Notes: generated by a model not told the origin, from the sequence alone. 35,076 nucleotides of DNA from Lachnospiraceae bacterium (GCA_017526985.1 JAFXQR010000181.1:1-35076), one strand, 5' to 3'. Positions 7,231-15,942 are shown, numbered from the stretch's first letter. Program-made: numbers and translations.

Positions 7231-7995
7231 TTATTGCTCCCTGATATTTCCAATGGCCAGAACATACATGGTATGTGCCCTGCCCTGGTGATAATCCTGT
7301 ACCGCTTCATAAAGCGACGGATAGTACTGTACTCGGACGCTGTCATTGTGCCGACAATATCCTTCCTTTTCCTTCGTGATGCACATGGTATGCACCATGG
7401 AAAAGGGATTCTGCCCCTGATTAAATGCCGTCATGATAAATGCCTCGTACTCCGTCTGAAACTCCGTCAGTTTTTCTTCGGTGATCTGCTTGCCCTTGCA
7501 GGATGCCGTCCGGTAATTCCCTTTCTGAAAGAAGCGCTCCAAAGCTTTGGGCGAAGTGCCGAATACCCCTTTCGCGCAGATGCCCCGTGTCGAAAACAGA
7601 TACAGCAGATCCGGCAGGCTGCGGTGTTTTCGCTTCTTTCCGCCGTTTCGCTCCCGCTCCCTCTCCAGAGCCAGCAGGGCATTATAGGTTGCGATCACCT
7701 CACAGGAATTCTCGGCTGCGGTCAGTTCACGCCCACCAAAGAACAATTTCCGTTCCAGCGCATTTGCCTTGCCATACTTAAGCCAGGTCAGATCCGGCTG
7801 ACGCTCGACATAGGCCGGCAACACTTCTCCGGTTCCTTTCTTTTTCTCCAAGGGTTTGGGCTGTTTTTCCACCCAGGCCAGCATGTTCTGCTCATACTGC
7901 TCCCGGGCCGTCTTTTTCCCCAAACTGCCGGACAGCAGGCTGAATACGCCCATGGTCGCCTGATCCATAAAGTTTTCACCAAATTTCTTTTTCAT
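7231..7995 (-). CDS. Uncharacterised protein, possible C39/papain-like cysteine peptidase fold
   Basis: This 254-residue soluble protein has no signal peptide. The start ATG 7993-7995 follows a G7 run (AAAGGGGGGGACG). From residue about 94 the layout suggests a C39/papain-like fold. A Cys (C98) opens a helix in ENSCEVIATYNALLAL, as the catalytic Cys does in CGPTAL-type motifs. GTSPKALERFF follows (about 146-156), similar to the conserved 'G.sp..l...l' region. A His (H202) lies in the strand SMVHTMCI, and Asn217 in CRHNDS could complete a Cys-His-Asn triad. The N-terminal 90 residues are basic and unassigned. It is the first gene of an operon with acyl-ACP thioesterase. The peptidase idea is my inference from motif spacing, and the true function may differ. 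Confidence 0.72.
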   Translation of the reverse strand: MKKKFGENFMDQATMGVFSLLSGSLGKKTAREQYEQNMLAWVEKQPKPLEKKKGTGEVLPAYVERQPDLTWLKYGKANALERKLFFGGRELTAAENSCEVIATYNALLALERERERNGGKKRKHRSLPDLLYLFSTRGICAKGVFGTSPKALERFFQKGNYRTASCKGKQITEEKLTEFQTEYEAFIMTAFNQGQNPFSMVHTMCITKEKEGYCRHNDSVRVQYYPSLYEAVQDYHQGRAHTMYVLAIGNIREQ

Positions 7996-8043
7996 CGTCC
8001 CCCCCTTTACTCACTTCTGCGCATAACGCTTTCCCCATCGTTT

Positions 8044-8072
8044 ATTATACTGTTTCCGCCCCAAGGCCGCAA
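8044..8072 (-). promoter_or_regulatory. Promoter of the cysteine-peptidase-like/thioesterase operon
   Basis: On the minus strand TTGCGG (8067-8072) and a perfect TATAAT (8044-8049) are 17 bases apart, about 49 bases before the start codon. The -35 box touches the T-run of the terminator of the preceding unit. Confidence 0.62.
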
Positions 8073-8101
8073 CAAAAACCCCGGTACAAAATGTACCGGG
8101 G
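8071..8101 (-). terminator. Intrinsic terminator of the SPFH/ribbon-helix-helix unit
   Basis: The stem CCCCGGTACA / TGTACCGGGG (8079-8088 with 8092-8101, 3-base loop) begins 5 bases after the stop codon. On the minus strand it is followed by TTTTTGTT. Confidence 0.88.
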
Positions 8102-8106
8102 TAAAA

Positions 8107-8304
8107 TCATTTGATGTCGATCTTTGGCGGTACATCGATGTCCTGCCCGACATACTTGCCATCCTTCTTTCGCTGCTTCACACACTCGGTCAACAGGTAT
8201 TCGATCTGCCCGTTGACCGATCGAAAATCATCTTCTGCCCAGGCAGCGATCGCATCGTACAGTTTTTCCGATAACCTTAAAGGTACCTGTTTCTTCTCTG
8301 CCAT
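8107..8304 (-). CDS. Small ribbon-helix-helix (Arc-like) DNA-binding protein
   Basis: This 65-residue protein starts MAEKKQVPLRLSEKLYDAI. The beta strand KQVPLRLS followed by two helices (EKLYDAIAAWAEDD and SVNGQIEYLLTECVKQRK) is the Arc/CopG/MetJ ribbon-helix-helix pattern, including the Ser-Val-Asn-Gly turn between the helices. ATG 8302-8304 is preferred over ATG 8308-8310 because GGGAG lies 9 bases before the former and only 3 before the latter. The gene lies 36 bases downstream of an SPFH gene and is probably co-transcribed. Ribbon-helix-helix proteins commonly repress their own operons through palindromes, and two palindromes cover the operon promoter at 9386-9417. Such self-regulation is inferred. 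It may alternatively act as an antitoxin-like protein, but no toxin is adjacent. Confidence 0.82.
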   Translation of the reverse strand: MAEKKQVPLRLSEKLYDAIAAWAEDDFRSVNGQIEYLLTECVKQRKKDGKYVGQDIDVPPKIDIK

Positions 8305-8340
8305 TAGCATTTACTCCCTTACTGTCTGCCGTTACTGCCA

Positions 8341-9342
8341 TCAGTACAGGCTTCCCGAATTCACGATAGGCTGTGCATCGTGATTGCCGCAAAGCACTAC
8401 CAGCAGGTTCGATACCATAGCGGCTTTCCGCTCCTCGTCCAGCACTACGGTCTGTCTTTCGTTCAATCTTTCCAATGCCAATTCTACCATACCTACGGCA
8501 CCGTCGACAATCAGCTTTCTTGCATCGACTACTGCGGATGCCTGCTGTCTCTGCAACATCGCCGCTGCGATCTCCGGAGCGTATGCCAGATAGGTGATCC
8601 GTGCATCCACGATCTCCAGACCTGCGCCTGTCACCTTGCTCTGGATCTCTTCCTTGATCTTGTTCGCCACCAGTTCGGTAGAACCTCTTAAGCTGCCGTC
8701 ATCGGCAATACCGTCACCTGTGGTATCCACATTGTCGGTTACATCGTACGGATAGATCTTTACGACATTTCGTACTGCGGTGTCCACCTGCAGGGAAAGA
8801 TACTCTTTGAAGTTATCCACCTCGAATACTGCCTTTGCGGTATTTTTCACTCTCCACATAACTGCTACTGCCACTTCTACCGGATTGCCCAGTACATCGT
8901 TGACTTTCTGCTTGCTGTTGGAAAGTGTCATCACCTTCAGGGAGATCTTCTTGCTGTAAGTATCTGTGGATACGGTAGCGCCCTGTGCCGTCACCGTCAG
9001 AGCGCTCTTATTTACCGCTACATCTCCGCTCTGGCCCAGCTTAGTGCCGGATGCCGGATTGAATGCGGTGCAGAACGGATTCACCCAGAAGAAGCCGTCG
9101 CCTACCAGTGTGCCTACATATTTACCAAACAAAGTAAGTACCAGTGCCTCATTCGGTTTCAACACCTTCAGTCCCAGCCAGGTGAGCCAGCCCAGACACA
9201 GCCACGCTATGCTGACCACCATGATCATTCCTCCCATCGCTATCCCCGGGATTGCCAGTATATATAGCAGTATCGATACCAGCAATACCAGTCCGCCGAT
9301 CTTGTGACCTTTAATGATTTTTTCCTGTACATTTGTTCCCAT
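8341..9342 (-). CDS. SPFH/Band 7 domain membrane protein
   Basis: This 333-residue protein has two N-terminal hydrophobic stretches (about 15-37 and 39-58). An SPFH (stomatin/prohibitin/flotillin/HflK) domain follows, from about 62 to 290. Typical elements are LKPNEALVLTLFGKYVGTL, FFWVNPF, the strand VEVAVAVMWRVKN, and the helix near the end with AMLQRQQASAVVDARKLIV. ATG 9340-9342 follows AAAGGAGG. SPFH proteins form oligomers in membrane microdomains; a client here is unknown. The nearest partner is the small ribbon-helix-helix gene downstream. The promoter and palindromes at 9386-9437 control the pair. Confidence 0.9.
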   Translation of the reverse strand: MGTNVQEKIIKGHKIGGLVLLVSILLYILAIPGIAMGGMIMVVSIAWLCLGWLTWLGLKVLKPNEALVLTLFGKYVGTLVGDGFFWVNPFCTAFNPASGTKLGQSGDVAVNKSALTVTAQGATVSTDTYSKKISLKVMTLSNSKQKVNDVLGNPVEVAVAVMWRVKNTAKAVFEVDNFKEYLSLQVDTAVRNVVKIYPYDVTDNVDTTGDGIADDGSLRGSTELVANKIKEEIQSKVTGAGLEIVDARITYLAYAPEIAAAMLQRQQASAVVDARKLIVDGAVGMVELALERLNERQTVVLDEERKAAMVSNLLVVLCGNHDAQPIVNSGSLY

Positions 9343-9385
9343 AACTCTTTCCTCCTTTGTAAGCCATAAAGAACATTTTTGTTAT

Positions 9386-9417
9386 TCACAAATCTTTGTG
9401 ATATCATTATGATATCA
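9386..9417. promoter_or_regulatory. Two overlapping perfect palindromes, candidate operator
   Basis: TCACAAA-TC-TTTGTGA (9386-9401) overlaps by three bases with TGATATCAT-T-ATGATATCA (9399-9417). Both are perfect inverted repeats. The second covers the -10 box of the SPFH promoter, and the first covers the region around and after the expected transcription start. This is where a repressor would block RNA polymerase. The Arc-like product of the same operon is a natural candidate ligand; this is inference. Confidence 0.65.
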
Positions 9418-9437
9418 ATGAGATTTGTTTTTGTCAA
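9409..9437 (-). promoter_or_regulatory. Promoter of the SPFH/ribbon-helix-helix operon
   Basis: On the minus strand a consensus -35 box TTGACA (9432-9437), a 17-base spacer and a -10 box TATCAT (9409-9414) place transcription start near 9402. That is about 60 bases before the SPFH start codon. Confidence 0.75.
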
Positions 9438-9476
9438 CAGACTCCTGGTTGTCATTTGCGATCGTAGCAGTTGCGC

Positions 9477-9503
9477 AAAAAACTCCGGTGGCTGGCCGGA
9501 GTT
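9477..9503 (-). terminator. Intrinsic terminator after the DUF4190-like gene
   Basis: The stem AACTCCGG / CCGGAGTT (9481-9488 with 9496-9503, 7-base loop) is followed on the minus strand by six T's (complement of 9477-9482), about 60 bases after the stop codon at 9564. It is the first clear terminator downstream of the exosortase G unit. Confidence 0.8.
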
Positions 9504-9563
9504 TTAAATAAATGTTTCTTATCGGTTCTTTACTGTCGAAAGATGGTCATCAGTATCGCAGTC

Positions 9564-10037
9564 TTATGGCAATAGACGAGCAACAGTGCTCACAAACAAT
9601 CCGATGATCGAAATAATTAAGCCGATCGCCCCCATAACCATTCCGGCGATCGCATACGATCTTCCGCTCATATTATCATTGATCGATGCAATACCGAGCG
9701 CGATCGCTACCCAGCCGACCAGAAAGCCCAGCACCGGAACCCAGCCCCCGATCAGAAAACTGATGATCCCCACTACCATGGACGCCAGGGAAACACCCTG
9801 TCTGCCGGTCGTCGGCTGCGGTGTCTGCGGATCAAATATATTTGCCGCTTTGGGTGCAGTGGATGCCTCTCCGCTGTTCACCGGCTCCACCGGGCGCGGA
9901 ATAAAGAAATCGCCCATATTTCCCTGCTGCGACATATACGGATTCGACGCCTGCTGCGGTTCCTGTCCCTGCGGAATCTGCGTCGTATTTTCTGTATTCT
10001 TCATATTCTCATTGGATATCGGATTTTGCTCTATCAT
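9564..10037 (-). CDS. DUF4190-like small membrane protein
   Basis: This protein of about 157 residues starts MIEQNPISNENMKNTENT. The start ATG 10035-10037 is chosen because GAGGAG lies 6 bases upstream; the open frame continues further upstream without a better site. Residues 1-80 are a hydrophilic linker rich in Gln, Asn and Pro. The C-terminal part has two hydrophobic hairpins (VSLASMVVGIISFLIGGWV... and SYAIAGMVMGAIGLIISII), separated by the ALGIASIND segment typical of DUF4190 proteins. The function is unknown. It lies 49 bases downstream of the MORN/TPR gene, probably in the same transcript, and is the last gene before the terminator at 9477-9503. Confidence 0.78.
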   Translation of the reverse strand: MIEQNPISNENMKNTENTTQIPQGQEPQQASNPYMSQQGNMGDFFIPRPVEPVNSGEASTAPKAANIFDPQTPQPTTGRQGVSLASMVVGIISFLIGGWVPVLGFLVGWVAIALGIASINDNMSGRSYAIAGMVMGAIGLIISIIGLFVSTVARLLP

Positions 10038-10086
10038 ATGTATCTCCTCATCCTTTTCGATTTGTATAAAGTCCGGAAGAGTCTTT

Positions 10087-11244
10087 TTAGCGATATCCCA
10101 AAGCCCCAAGAAGATCCGTGTAGCGATAGTAAGATTCGTAGGTGTAGTCATCATAGATCACATAGATGGTCGCATCGGCGTACATCTGACTATATTCGTA
10201 TTCATCGTGTAAGATTTCTTTGTAATAATCTACTTTATTGCCGGCGGCCAGATCCGCTTCCACTTCGTTGTAGATCTGCTCCAGTTCATCGGTAGCTTCG
10301 ACCGGTCGGCCGTAATTCACATAGTATTCGCCGCTATGGATCACATTGTGATTATTGGCGTCCTCGATCCGAATGGTAAAATCTCCATCTTCCAGTCCGT
10401 CCTTAAAATTACCGGTACGATAAACCGAATTATTATAGGAATAGACCAGCGCAGAGGTTCCGTATCCGTTCGGCGCATCATCCTTCCACTCGCCATCATA
10501 GATCTCGTAACCGCTGCCATTGTACCAATAGGAAACCCCATGGCCGCTACGCTCGCCATCCACAAAGTCACCATAGTAAAAGAAATAACCGCTGGATACC
10601 TGATATATGCCACAACCGGTACCCGTACCGTGACTGCCTTCCTCCGGGATGTAGATCACATGATCCCCTTTCAGTTCCTCGATCACCAGATCTGCTTCAT
10701 CCGAACCATCCACACTGCACATCCCGTCATAGTCCTGTTTCGAAAGCAGCTCATATGCTTTTTCCAGCAAAGCGACCTGCCGCTGTCGTGCCGTTTCGCC
10801 CTGTCCGAGATTTTCATCCGGTGCATTACCGGTACCACTTCCGCCGGTGATCACCGGACCAATGGATTCCCGCAGTGCTTCTGCGCGTTCTTCCAGTGAT
10901 TCATCCCCGGTCTTTTCATACCCCTTCTCCAGCATATGCAGAGCTGCATCATCGTCTCCCTGCCGCTGATAAGCATCTACGATACCCTCATACGCTTTAA
11001 TATTATTCGGGTTCTGCTGCAACGCTTCGCGATAAGCAGCAATGGCCATCACATAGTTTTTCTCTGCCAGATATTTGTCGCCACGCTCCAACGGCGACCC
11101 GAGATTTTGAGGCATGCTCGCGATCAGAAATGCCGCGCCTACCGTCAAAACGATCAGTGCTGCCAGAAATGCCACGATCGTTACATATGTTTTTACCTGC
11201 GGTTTGTCCTGTACAGACGCCCCCGCCATCTGCATGTTATCCAT
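10087..11244 (-). CDS. Membrane-anchored TPR plus MORN-repeat protein
   Basis: This 385-residue protein has a short cytoplasmic N-terminus, one transmembrane helix (about 21-44, TYVTIVAFLAALIVLTVGAA) and an external region. Two or three TPR units follow (about 52-125), for example AIAAYREALQQNPNNIKAYEGI. After a Gly/Thr linker come MORN-type repeats (about 215-300), with YGDFVDGERSGHGVSYW, YDGEWKDDAPNGYGT and RTGNFKDGLEDGDF. The C-terminus is acidic and Tyr-rich. ATG 11242-11244 follows GGAGGGG. It begins 43 bases after the lipoprotein gene with no terminator between, so it may belong to the exosortase G transcript. TPR and MORN repeats mediate protein or membrane contacts; no enzymatic motif is seen. 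Confidence 0.82.
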   Translation of the reverse strand: MDNMQMAGASVQDKPQVKTYVTIVAFLAALIVLTVGAAFLIASMPQNLGSPLERGDKYLAEKNYVMAIAAYREALQQNPNNIKAYEGIVDAYQRQGDDDAALHMLEKGYEKTGDESLEERAEALRESIGPVITGGSGTGNAPDENLGQGETARQRQVALLEKAYELLSKQDYDGMCSVDGSDEADLVIEELKGDHVIYIPEEGSHGTGTGCGIYQVSSGYFFYYGDFVDGERSGHGVSYWYNGSGYEIYDGEWKDDAPNGYGTSALVYSYNNSVYRTGNFKDGLEDGDFTIRIEDANNHNVIHSGEYYVNYGRPVEATDELEQIYNEVEADLAAGNKVDYYKEILHDEYEYSQMYADATIYVIYDDYTYESYYRYTDLLGALGYR

Positions 11245-11287
11245 CGTTTTCCCCTCCGAAAACTGATATCATGGTGTGATCGATCAA

Positions 11288-13468
11288 CTATTCCGCCGGG
11301 ATCTTCAGGTCTCCGAAACACCCCTGCAGGATCCAGTACGAATCCTTCAGGCGCTCCGTAAATTCCACATGGTCCCAGTCAGCCCAGGTGTATGATACCA
11401 TATTTATCTGATCTTTTCCACAACGAACTCCCAACCAGATCTCCGAGATGTCCCTGCCGCACAATTCACCACGCTGCCAGAAGTCATCCTCGATCTCCTT
11501 GCTGCTGGGATCCCGGAAATTCAGCATCTCCCAAGGGATGCGCAGCTCCAGGCAATGCTCCCCATAACACAGATCCGCCAGGGAATCGTAGGCTTCGTCA
11601 TCCGGCACGCCCACACCGATCCGCAGCAGCCCGGTATCGTATTTCAGTGCATCAAAAGTCTCACCGGTTTCCGGCTGCGTAAATGCTTTGTTCAAGGAAA
11701 GCAGAATCGGGCCAAAGTTTTCATTAGACGGGTCATCATATCCCGTCACATCCAGCAGGTTATCGTATTTCTGATAGAAAAACGCATAACGGTCATAATA
11801 CTGATGCACATAGATATGGCTTTCCGTCTCCTCCTCCATACCATTCAGCTCTGCCACAAAATCCACCGGCCGTTCAAAGGTCTGGTCTTTATAATGCTGC
11901 GCCCCGGACAGTGGTGTGATATCAAACGGGATCAGCACTTGTTCTTTTGCCGGATCGTGTGCATCTGCTTCTACCGCCAGCCAAAGATAACGCGCATCCG
12001 TTGCCGCATACAGCTTCAGTCCGTCTTCTTCCGCGATGAGCTCGTTCTCCCGCCATTCTGTCAGTTCCCCGTCCAGGCGGTGTCTTCCGTCCCCCGGTAC
12101 AAATTCCAGCAGACCGAAATTCTGCTCGGATGTCTGCAGATCGTTCCAGAACGCACGCCGATCCGGATCCGTATAGTCCATGGTATTCCAGGTACGCTTG
12201 AACCATTCATCCTGCCATGCAAAGACCAGTCCGCCTGCATAACCGTTGTCATAGATATCCCGTGCCATGGCATCCAGACACCAGCCCTGCTCTGTCTCGG
12301 TATGTTTTCCCTGATCCAGTCCGGTGTATGGATTGATGTGTGTACAACCACGGGAAGACGGTACACCGAATTCCGCCACCAGCACCGGCATGGTGTGGAT
12401 GGCACGAAGTTCCTTCAGATAGGCCTCATAGGTATTGATCACACCGTCATTGTCATGATAGGTATTGTAATCCTCATCCAGATACATAAAGTCGGGATAG
12501 TACGGATATACATGATAGGACGCAAAGATGCCCGGTGCAAAACCGGCCTTGGTGTGAAAGCGCTCCACATTGATCGTGACCGCATCCTCCTTATCCGGTG
12601 CCGGTTCCGACGGATGATCCAGCGCATCCGCTGTGGGCCAGTTGGTCCAGCTGACGGGGCGCTGCATCTGATACTGATCCGTTTCGTATTTGATCACTTC
12701 ATCCCCAAGTTCGCAAAGAAATGCATCGAATGCCTGAATATCCTCGCCCTGCGTATACAGATACTCTCCGTCATAGCTATGGATGTCCGGATGCAGATCA
12801 TTGGTTGTTCCCACCAGATAGGCATCCGACTCGATCCCCAGGATCCAGCCCAGGACATACTCCGACACATCTCTGGTATAAACACCGTGCGCACGTCCGG
12901 GGCGCTCATCGATCTCACAGTTTCCATGAATGATGTCGATCTGTTCCTTTGCTTCCGAGACTGCACCTTTCAGCAGATCATAGGCATCCCCGGTCTGCTC
13001 GATCATTTCTTCGTCATACCATACCCCCATCAGCAGATATAATTTGTGATCCGCATCTGCTGTGTAGTTGTAGGTATAAAACGCATTGTAAAAAGACGGC
13101 ATCATGGTCGTATAGATACGGATCGTGTTGCAGTTCATCTCCGAGATCTCGTGAAACCAGCGCAGATAGGTTTCCTCCGGGATCGCCAATTCTCCCGGAT
13201 AATAGCCCGGATAGCCCGACCCGATATTGACACCGTTCAAATAGACCGGCTGAAACTCCGCGCCGTCATAGATTTCCAGATATTGCTCCCCGCAGCGGAA
13301 GGCATAATCCACTCCGGTCTGTGTATCGTGATCCAGCGCCTGCTCCGGCCCCGGAGTCAGTTCCGCACTGCCCTGCTCTTCCGGCACCATCCAGGGTGCG
13401 GTGCATCCCGCAAGAAATGCGCCTGTGATCACAGCCGTTATCATTTTGCAAAAGTGTTTTCCTCTCAC
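11288..13468 (-). CDS. Lipoprotein with glycosidase-like TIM barrel and CBM9/DOMON-like C-terminal module
   Basis: This protein of about 726 residues likely starts at GTG 13466-13468, which overlaps the previous gene's TGA as GTGA. AAGGAG lies about 11 bases upstream, and this start gives a compact lipoprotein signal (MRGKHFCK, hydrophobic core, lipobox LAGC). The region from about 50 to 450 resembles a (beta/alpha)8 glycosidase: YLNGVNIGSGYPGYYPGE, NCNTIRIYTTMMPSFYNAF, GWILGIESD at the usual acid/base position, and VLVAEFGVPSSRG with a Glu typical of a clan GH-A nucleophile. From about 465 a second module starts DGELTEW and ends LELRIPWEMLNF, a pattern like CBM9/DOMON domains. It is the last tightly coupled gene of the exosortase G unit. 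It should sit outside the membrane and act on, or bind, surface glycan. The substrate is unknown. Confidence 0.8.
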   Translation of the reverse strand: MRGKHFCKMITAVITGAFLAGCTAPWMVPEEQGSAELTPGPEQALDHDTQTGVDYAFRCGEQYLEIYDGAEFQPVYLNGVNIGSGYPGYYPGELAIPEETYLRWFHEISEMNCNTIRIYTTMMPSFYNAFYTYNYTADADHKLYLLMGVWYDEEMIEQTGDAYDLLKGAVSEAKEQIDIIHGNCEIDERPGRAHGVYTRDVSEYVLGWILGIESDAYLVGTTNDLHPDIHSYDGEYLYTQGEDIQAFDAFLCELGDEVIKYETDQYQMQRPVSWTNWPTADALDHPSEPAPDKEDAVTINVERFHTKAGFAPGIFASYHVYPYYPDFMYLDEDYNTYHDNDGVINTYEAYLKELRAIHTMPVLVAEFGVPSSRGCTHINPYTGLDQGKHTETEQGWCLDAMARDIYDNGYAGGLVFAWQDEWFKRTWNTMDYTDPDRRAFWNDLQTSEQNFGLLEFVPGDGRHRLDGELTEWRENELIAEEDGLKLYAATDARYLWLAVEADAHDPAKEQVLIPFDITPLSGAQHYKDQTFERPVDFVAELNGMEEETESHIYVHQYYDRYAFFYQKYDNLLDVTGYDDPSNENFGPILLSLNKAFTQPETGETFDALKYDTGLLRIGVGVPDDEAYDSLADLCYGEHCLELRIPWEMLNFRDPSSKEIEDDFWQRGELCGRDISEIWLGVRCGKDQINMVSYTWADWDHVEFTERLKDSYWILQGCFGDLKIPAE

Positions 13469-15942
13469 GCTTTCGCCCGCTCCTTTTCTTCCTGATATGC
13501 TCTCCACCTCCGGTCACATTTGCTTCCCAGGACAAAGGTCAAAAGCAGCAGCAACACACCGCCCAGGCTCATTGCCAGCCCGCCCGCAAAATATGGATGC
13601 CCAAAGTAGATCGTAGTATTTCCCGCATCCACATGCAGCAGCCGGTTGCGCTCCCAGGCATCCTCCGACAGTACAAAACTGCCCGGTACCGAAAGCGTGG
13701 TATCCACATCATTTTCTTCGGAACGGATCGTGATGCTGTCCTTACCATACGCCACATCCAGATCTACCACACGACGCTTCGGCATCTCTCCGATCTCCAT
13801 ACAAAAGATCTCATAGAGCAGATCCTCCAGGGAAGGATCCTTGGTCAGCGCGTAATGATAGGTCAGATTGATCGCCAGCACATAGATGTTCGGATCCCGC
13901 ACAGTACCGTAAAACGGCAGTTCCACACCATCTTCCGAAGTGTATCCCAGTACTTTATGCAGGCCCGTCACATATACCGTTCTCCATTGCGCATGCCCTG
14001 CCGCGAACAGATCCGTATTGATGATGCCGTAATTCTCTGTGATCAGTTCCGGATAGCCGTTGGAAAATACCACTTCCTGCGCATGCACACCCAGAAACTC
14101 CCTCGCCTTGGTGGTGGGATCCTGGGGTATACCGTCTGCCAGCAATACGATACGGGTACCGTTCTGCGCAAGCTTTAAGAGCATCGCTTCTGCCTCATAC
14201 TTGTCGCTGTAGGTAAAACCGTTTAAATACACCGTCTGGTACTGTGACAGCTCTTCATAAGTATAATCATTGATATTGGTGGAGGTCACTTCTTCCACCG
14301 TCGGGAAATCCAGTGAGATCTGTCCGGCACCGCTGCCGATGCCGATGGCACCGAAATCACTCACCACGCCGAAACGCCCCCGTACATCCCGGTGATACAG
14401 ACGATAGCGCTCATTTGCGTCTGCCAGATGATAGCCGGAGATCGCTGCTGCCGCATCCAACTCACCGATGGCCTCACTGTTCCAGTCCACATGTTTCAAC
14501 TGCAACAGCACGGAATCGTTCCCCAGTTCCAGCGTGCGGTCAAATAAGTATTTAAAGTTTCCGCCGGCATAGGCCCTATCCAGCTGTGTGATATTATAAG
14601 TGGTTGCCGCAGAAGCAATGTCCGAACCGTAACTGCCCATCAGCGGCACATCATAAACATTCACCATCCAGCTTCCGTCGGATTCCAGATCCCCCAGATC
14701 CAGCAGCGCCAGTCTCTGCTGTGTGATGGATTTGGCCGTATCCAGAAGCATCTCTTTTTCCTCATGCGCAAAACGCCGCTCTGCCGGGTCGCTGTCCATA
14801 TCCCCGGAAAAAAGCGGAAACGACGGGATACAGTCCAGAAGCAGCAGCGTACAGATGGTCACACGCACCTGCCATTTACAGCGTTTCCACGACGCGATGC
14901 CGTAGAGCAGCAGGCACATGGCCACCGGTACATACTGCAGCATATGCAGATACCGGTTGCCCGGAAAGATCTTTAATACCTGATAGGCACTGCGCGTCGT
15001 TGCAATGAATAATAACAGTCCTATGGAAAATGCCGGAATGCTTTTCTTATCCGAGCACAAAAGTCCGAAGATCAGAACCAGCACCGCTGACAGCCCGAAA
15101 TACGGCAGATACAGATCCACCTCTTTTCGCAGGAAAGGATTGATGGAACGAAAAGCACTGCTGAAGGCTTCCGACATGGTCTCTGCCAGATCCACCGGGA
15201 TCTGCCGGCCACACAGATACGGCAGGAGCCATAAGCCGGTCAGCAAAAAGACGCCCAGCATCATCAGGATCACCTGTGCCAGCCGGATCCAGCCGTGGTT
15301 CAGCTTTGCATAAACGATCAGATACAGCGTGAATGCGATGGATGTCATGACCGCCAGATCATGTTCCGTAAAGATCAGCAAAAGCAGCAGGACCGCCGCC
15401 AGCAGGAGCTGTCCTTTCTTTGCTTCATTCATATACTTTTCCAGAAAATACAGAAGGAGCGGCAACAGTATCAGACCGAAGGCACGCGCCAGATTACCCT
15501 CACCGTAGATCAGAAGAAGATTGCCCGGAAGCAGCATCCATAACGGCCCCAGCAGTGTCCCCGCCACCGGCTGTCCTTTTTTTGCAGTGACAAAGAAAAA
15601 GGAAAGCGCTCCCAGCCAGAAGACCAGACCGCTGTATAAAATATACGCACCGAAGGGATTGCCGGATGCCAGTCCTTCACACAAAGCCAGCACATAGGAA
15701 GACAACGGCGCCCAGAAACGAAGTGCCTCCGCACCGTTATACCACATCGGATCGTATGCCGGATACAGATCCCCCTGCACCACACTATGATAGATCAGAT
15801 CCGCTTTGTACAGATGCGTCATAACATCCGCTCCGGCCGGATACAGACCGCTGTGCGAGATCACCTGCATCAGGATCCACGCCAGCAAGCCATATCCCAC
15901 CACCACAAACAGCGGCCATATTTTTTTCATGGCTTCTTTCAA
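13465..15942 (-). CDS. Large multi-pass membrane protein, PTPS-related/GT-C glycosyltransferase-like
   Basis: This 825-residue protein probably starts at TTG 15940-15942, which overlaps the upstream TGA as TTGA. GGAGG lies about 10 bases upstream, whereas the next ATG (15930) is too far from it. The first about 380 residues contain about ten hydrophobic helices with an early loop GLYPAGADVMTHLYKADLI, resembling the Asp-containing first loop of GT-C enzymes that use lipid-linked sugars. An extracytoplasmic region (about 385-785) follows, with a flavodoxin-like stretch (TVYLNGFTYSDKYEA, then TRIVLLADGIPQD). One C-terminal helix (about 787-810) ends in a basic tail. It matches the membrane '6-pyruvoyl-tetrahydropterin synthase-related' family (PF10131 as I recall) seen near XrtG. 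A glycosyl transfer role is inferred. Confidence 0.8.
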   Translation of the reverse strand: MKEAMKKIWPLFVVVGYGLLAWILMQVISHSGLYPAGADVMTHLYKADLIYHSVVQGDLYPAYDPMWYNGAEALRFWAPLSSYVLALCEGLASGNPFGAYILYSGLVFWLGALSFFFVTAKKGQPVAGTLLGPLWMLLPGNLLLIYGEGNLARAFGLILLPLLLYFLEKYMNEAKKGQLLLAAVLLLLLIFTEHDLAVMTSIAFTLYLIVYAKLNHGWIRLAQVILMMLGVFLLTGLWLLPYLCGRQIPVDLAETMSEAFSSAFRSINPFLRKEVDLYLPYFGLSAVLVLIFGLLCSDKKSIPAFSIGLLLFIATTRSAYQVLKIFPGNRYLHMLQYVPVAMCLLLYGIASWKRCKWQVRVTICTLLLLDCIPSFPLFSGDMDSDPAERRFAHEEKEMLLDTAKSITQQRLALLDLGDLESDGSWMVNVYDVPLMGSYGSDIASAATTYNITQLDRAYAGGNFKYLFDRTLELGNDSVLLQLKHVDWNSEAIGELDAAAAISGYHLADANERYRLYHRDVRGRFGVVSDFGAIGIGSGAGQISLDFPTVEEVTSTNINDYTYEELSQYQTVYLNGFTYSDKYEAEAMLLKLAQNGTRIVLLADGIPQDPTTKAREFLGVHAQEVVFSNGYPELITENYGIINTDLFAAGHAQWRTVYVTGLHKVLGYTSEDGVELPFYGTVRDPNIYVLAINLTYHYALTKDPSLEDLLYEIFCMEIGEMPKRRVVDLDVAYGKDSITIRSEENDVDTTLSVPGSFVLSEDAWERNRLLHVDAGNTTIYFGHPYFAGGLAMSLGGVLLLLLTFVLGSKCDRRWRAYQEEKERAKA

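Noticed and set aside
11555-13042. A 495-codon plus-strand open frame opposite the lipoprotein gene
   Set aside because: It is Ile/Arg/His-rich with no domain and lies within a gene with a clear lipobox and catalytic-type motifs on the minus strand.
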